Shown here: piece by piece, positions 4,683-5,064 of the stretch
Layout: each line of letters starts with the position of its first letter
How positions within the stretch are numbered: the first letter of the stretch is position 1
Origin: Spirochaeta sp.
GTDB taxonomy: Bacteria; Spirochaetota; Spirochaetia; DSM-2461
Reading direction: 5' to 3'
NCBI GenBank assembly: GCA_030592625.1
Contig: JAUVIY010000207.1
Location: 1 to 5,064, forward strand
DNA: 5,064 nucleotides
Notes under the pieces: generated by a model
What the model was told of the DNA's origin: nothing
Database searches by the model: none
Seen by the model: the letters and a program-made list of their open reading frames with translations, nothing else
Translations under genes and position numbers: made by a program

Positions 4683-5064
4683 ATGACTCATCAATGCAGT
4701 GATGCCGACCTCCGATCCGCCCTCGATTCCATGATTCTCTCGGCCTCCGGATGGAGGAAGGTTTTCGGGGCAAAACCCGGGACAGCCGACCGGCTGCTGA
4801 CCGTCGGGATGGGAGTCGCCTGGGGAACCTGGCTGAAAAACCGACTTGAGCGAGGCAGTGCGACGGTCCTGGTAGCCACAGACACACGGCCCACCGGTCC
4901 GGCACTCGCGGGCATGATGATACGGGGACTCAAATCCGTGGGATGCGAAGTGCGCTATATTGGTATCTCCGCCGCACCGGAAGCCATGGCCCGCTGCGGT
5001 AACGATAATGCCATCGACGCCTTCGCCTACGTTTCAGCCAGTCACAACCCCCTGGGGCACAATG
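4683..5064 (+). CDS. Phosphoglucomutase/phosphomannomutase family protein, 5' part only
   Basis: An open frame runs from ATG 4683 to the window edge, giving 127 complete codons with no stop. The reading holds SASGWRKVFG (20-29), the equivalent of the family's usual GTSGWRG opening; ATDTRPTG (about 65-72), like the typical D-x-R-x-S/T segment; and YVSASHNPLGHN (116-127), which contains the active-site serine loop SHNP with Ser120 as the expected phosphoserine. Enzymes of this alpha-D-phosphohexomutase family interconvert hexose 1- and 6-phosphates (glucose, mannose or glucosamine). The specificity loops lie beyond the window, so substrate cannot be assigned. About 16 extra residues precede the domain and the first glycine of the opening motif is changed. 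No clear ribosome binding site precedes the ATG; it starts 56 bp after uma2. A sugar-phosphate supply role next to a neuB-like gene is plausible but inferred. Confidence 0.88.
   Translation, partial: MTHQCSDADLRSALDSMILSASGWRKVFGAKPGTADRLLTVGMGVAWGTWLKNRLERGSATVLVATDTRPTGPALAGMMIRGLKSVGCEVRYIGISAAPEAMARCGNDNAIDAFAYVSASHNPLGHN

Noticed and set aside
4691..4933. Minus-strand frames of 74-80 codons
   Set aside because: They are antisense to the phosphohexomutase, whose motifs are clear in the plus frame.
1..5064. CRISPR array, tRNA, rRNA, transposase or diversity-generating retroelement
   Set aside because: No repeat-spacer pattern, cloverleaf, rRNA-like segment, transposase or reverse transcriptase is visible, although the S23-family protein shares its fold with DGR Avd.

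Overview
The window most likely comes from a spirochaete, probably a free-living or environmental member of the Spirochaetales. This is an inference from three things seen together: a stand-alone S23/four-helix-bundle gene, a short FecR-domain lipoprotein with a loose lipobox, and a seryl-tRNA synthetase whose motif 2 and motif 3 wording (GAAGQYSKGLYRVHQF, SASNCTDYQSRRLGIRY) is unlike the E. coli type and, from memory, like spirochaete and organellar enzymes. Composition is uneven. The serS, neuB-like and phosphohexomutase genes are GC-rich, while the first ~540 bases and the Uma2 gene are visibly richer in A and T.

Layout. Bases 1-460 hold a small four-helix-bundle (S23/IVP family) gene enclosed by an 11-bp inverted repeat, with a foldable non-coding stretch just after its stop codon. 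A near-perfect 14-bp-stem hairpin (497-526) separates it from a convergent FecR-domain lipoprotein gene (579-1226, minus strand). A 101-bp divergent spacer with a 14-bp perfect palindrome leads into serS (1328-2605, plus). A NeuB/SAF-domain sialic-acid-synthase-like gene follows 57 bp later, with a TTG start and a strong ribosome binding site (2663-3883). A Uma2-family (DUF820) putative nuclease gene follows (4012-4626), and then the 5' part of a phosphoglucomutase/phosphomannomutase-family gene that runs off the end (4683-5064).

How they may work together. serS, the neuB-like gene, uma2 and the mutase are co-directional with short gaps (57, 128 and 56 bp), so they may be partly co-transcribed. 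The neuB-like gene and the mutase could both serve synthesis of a nonulosonic-acid-type or other surface glycan, but no other glycan gene is visible. The Uma2 gene and the S23 gene look like accessory insertions into an otherwise chromosomal neighbourhood. No rRNA, tRNA, CRISPR array or transposase gene is visible. The most unusual structure is the S23 gene packaged between complementary ends, which resembles the organisation of a 23S rRNA intervening sequence but is not inside an rRNA gene.
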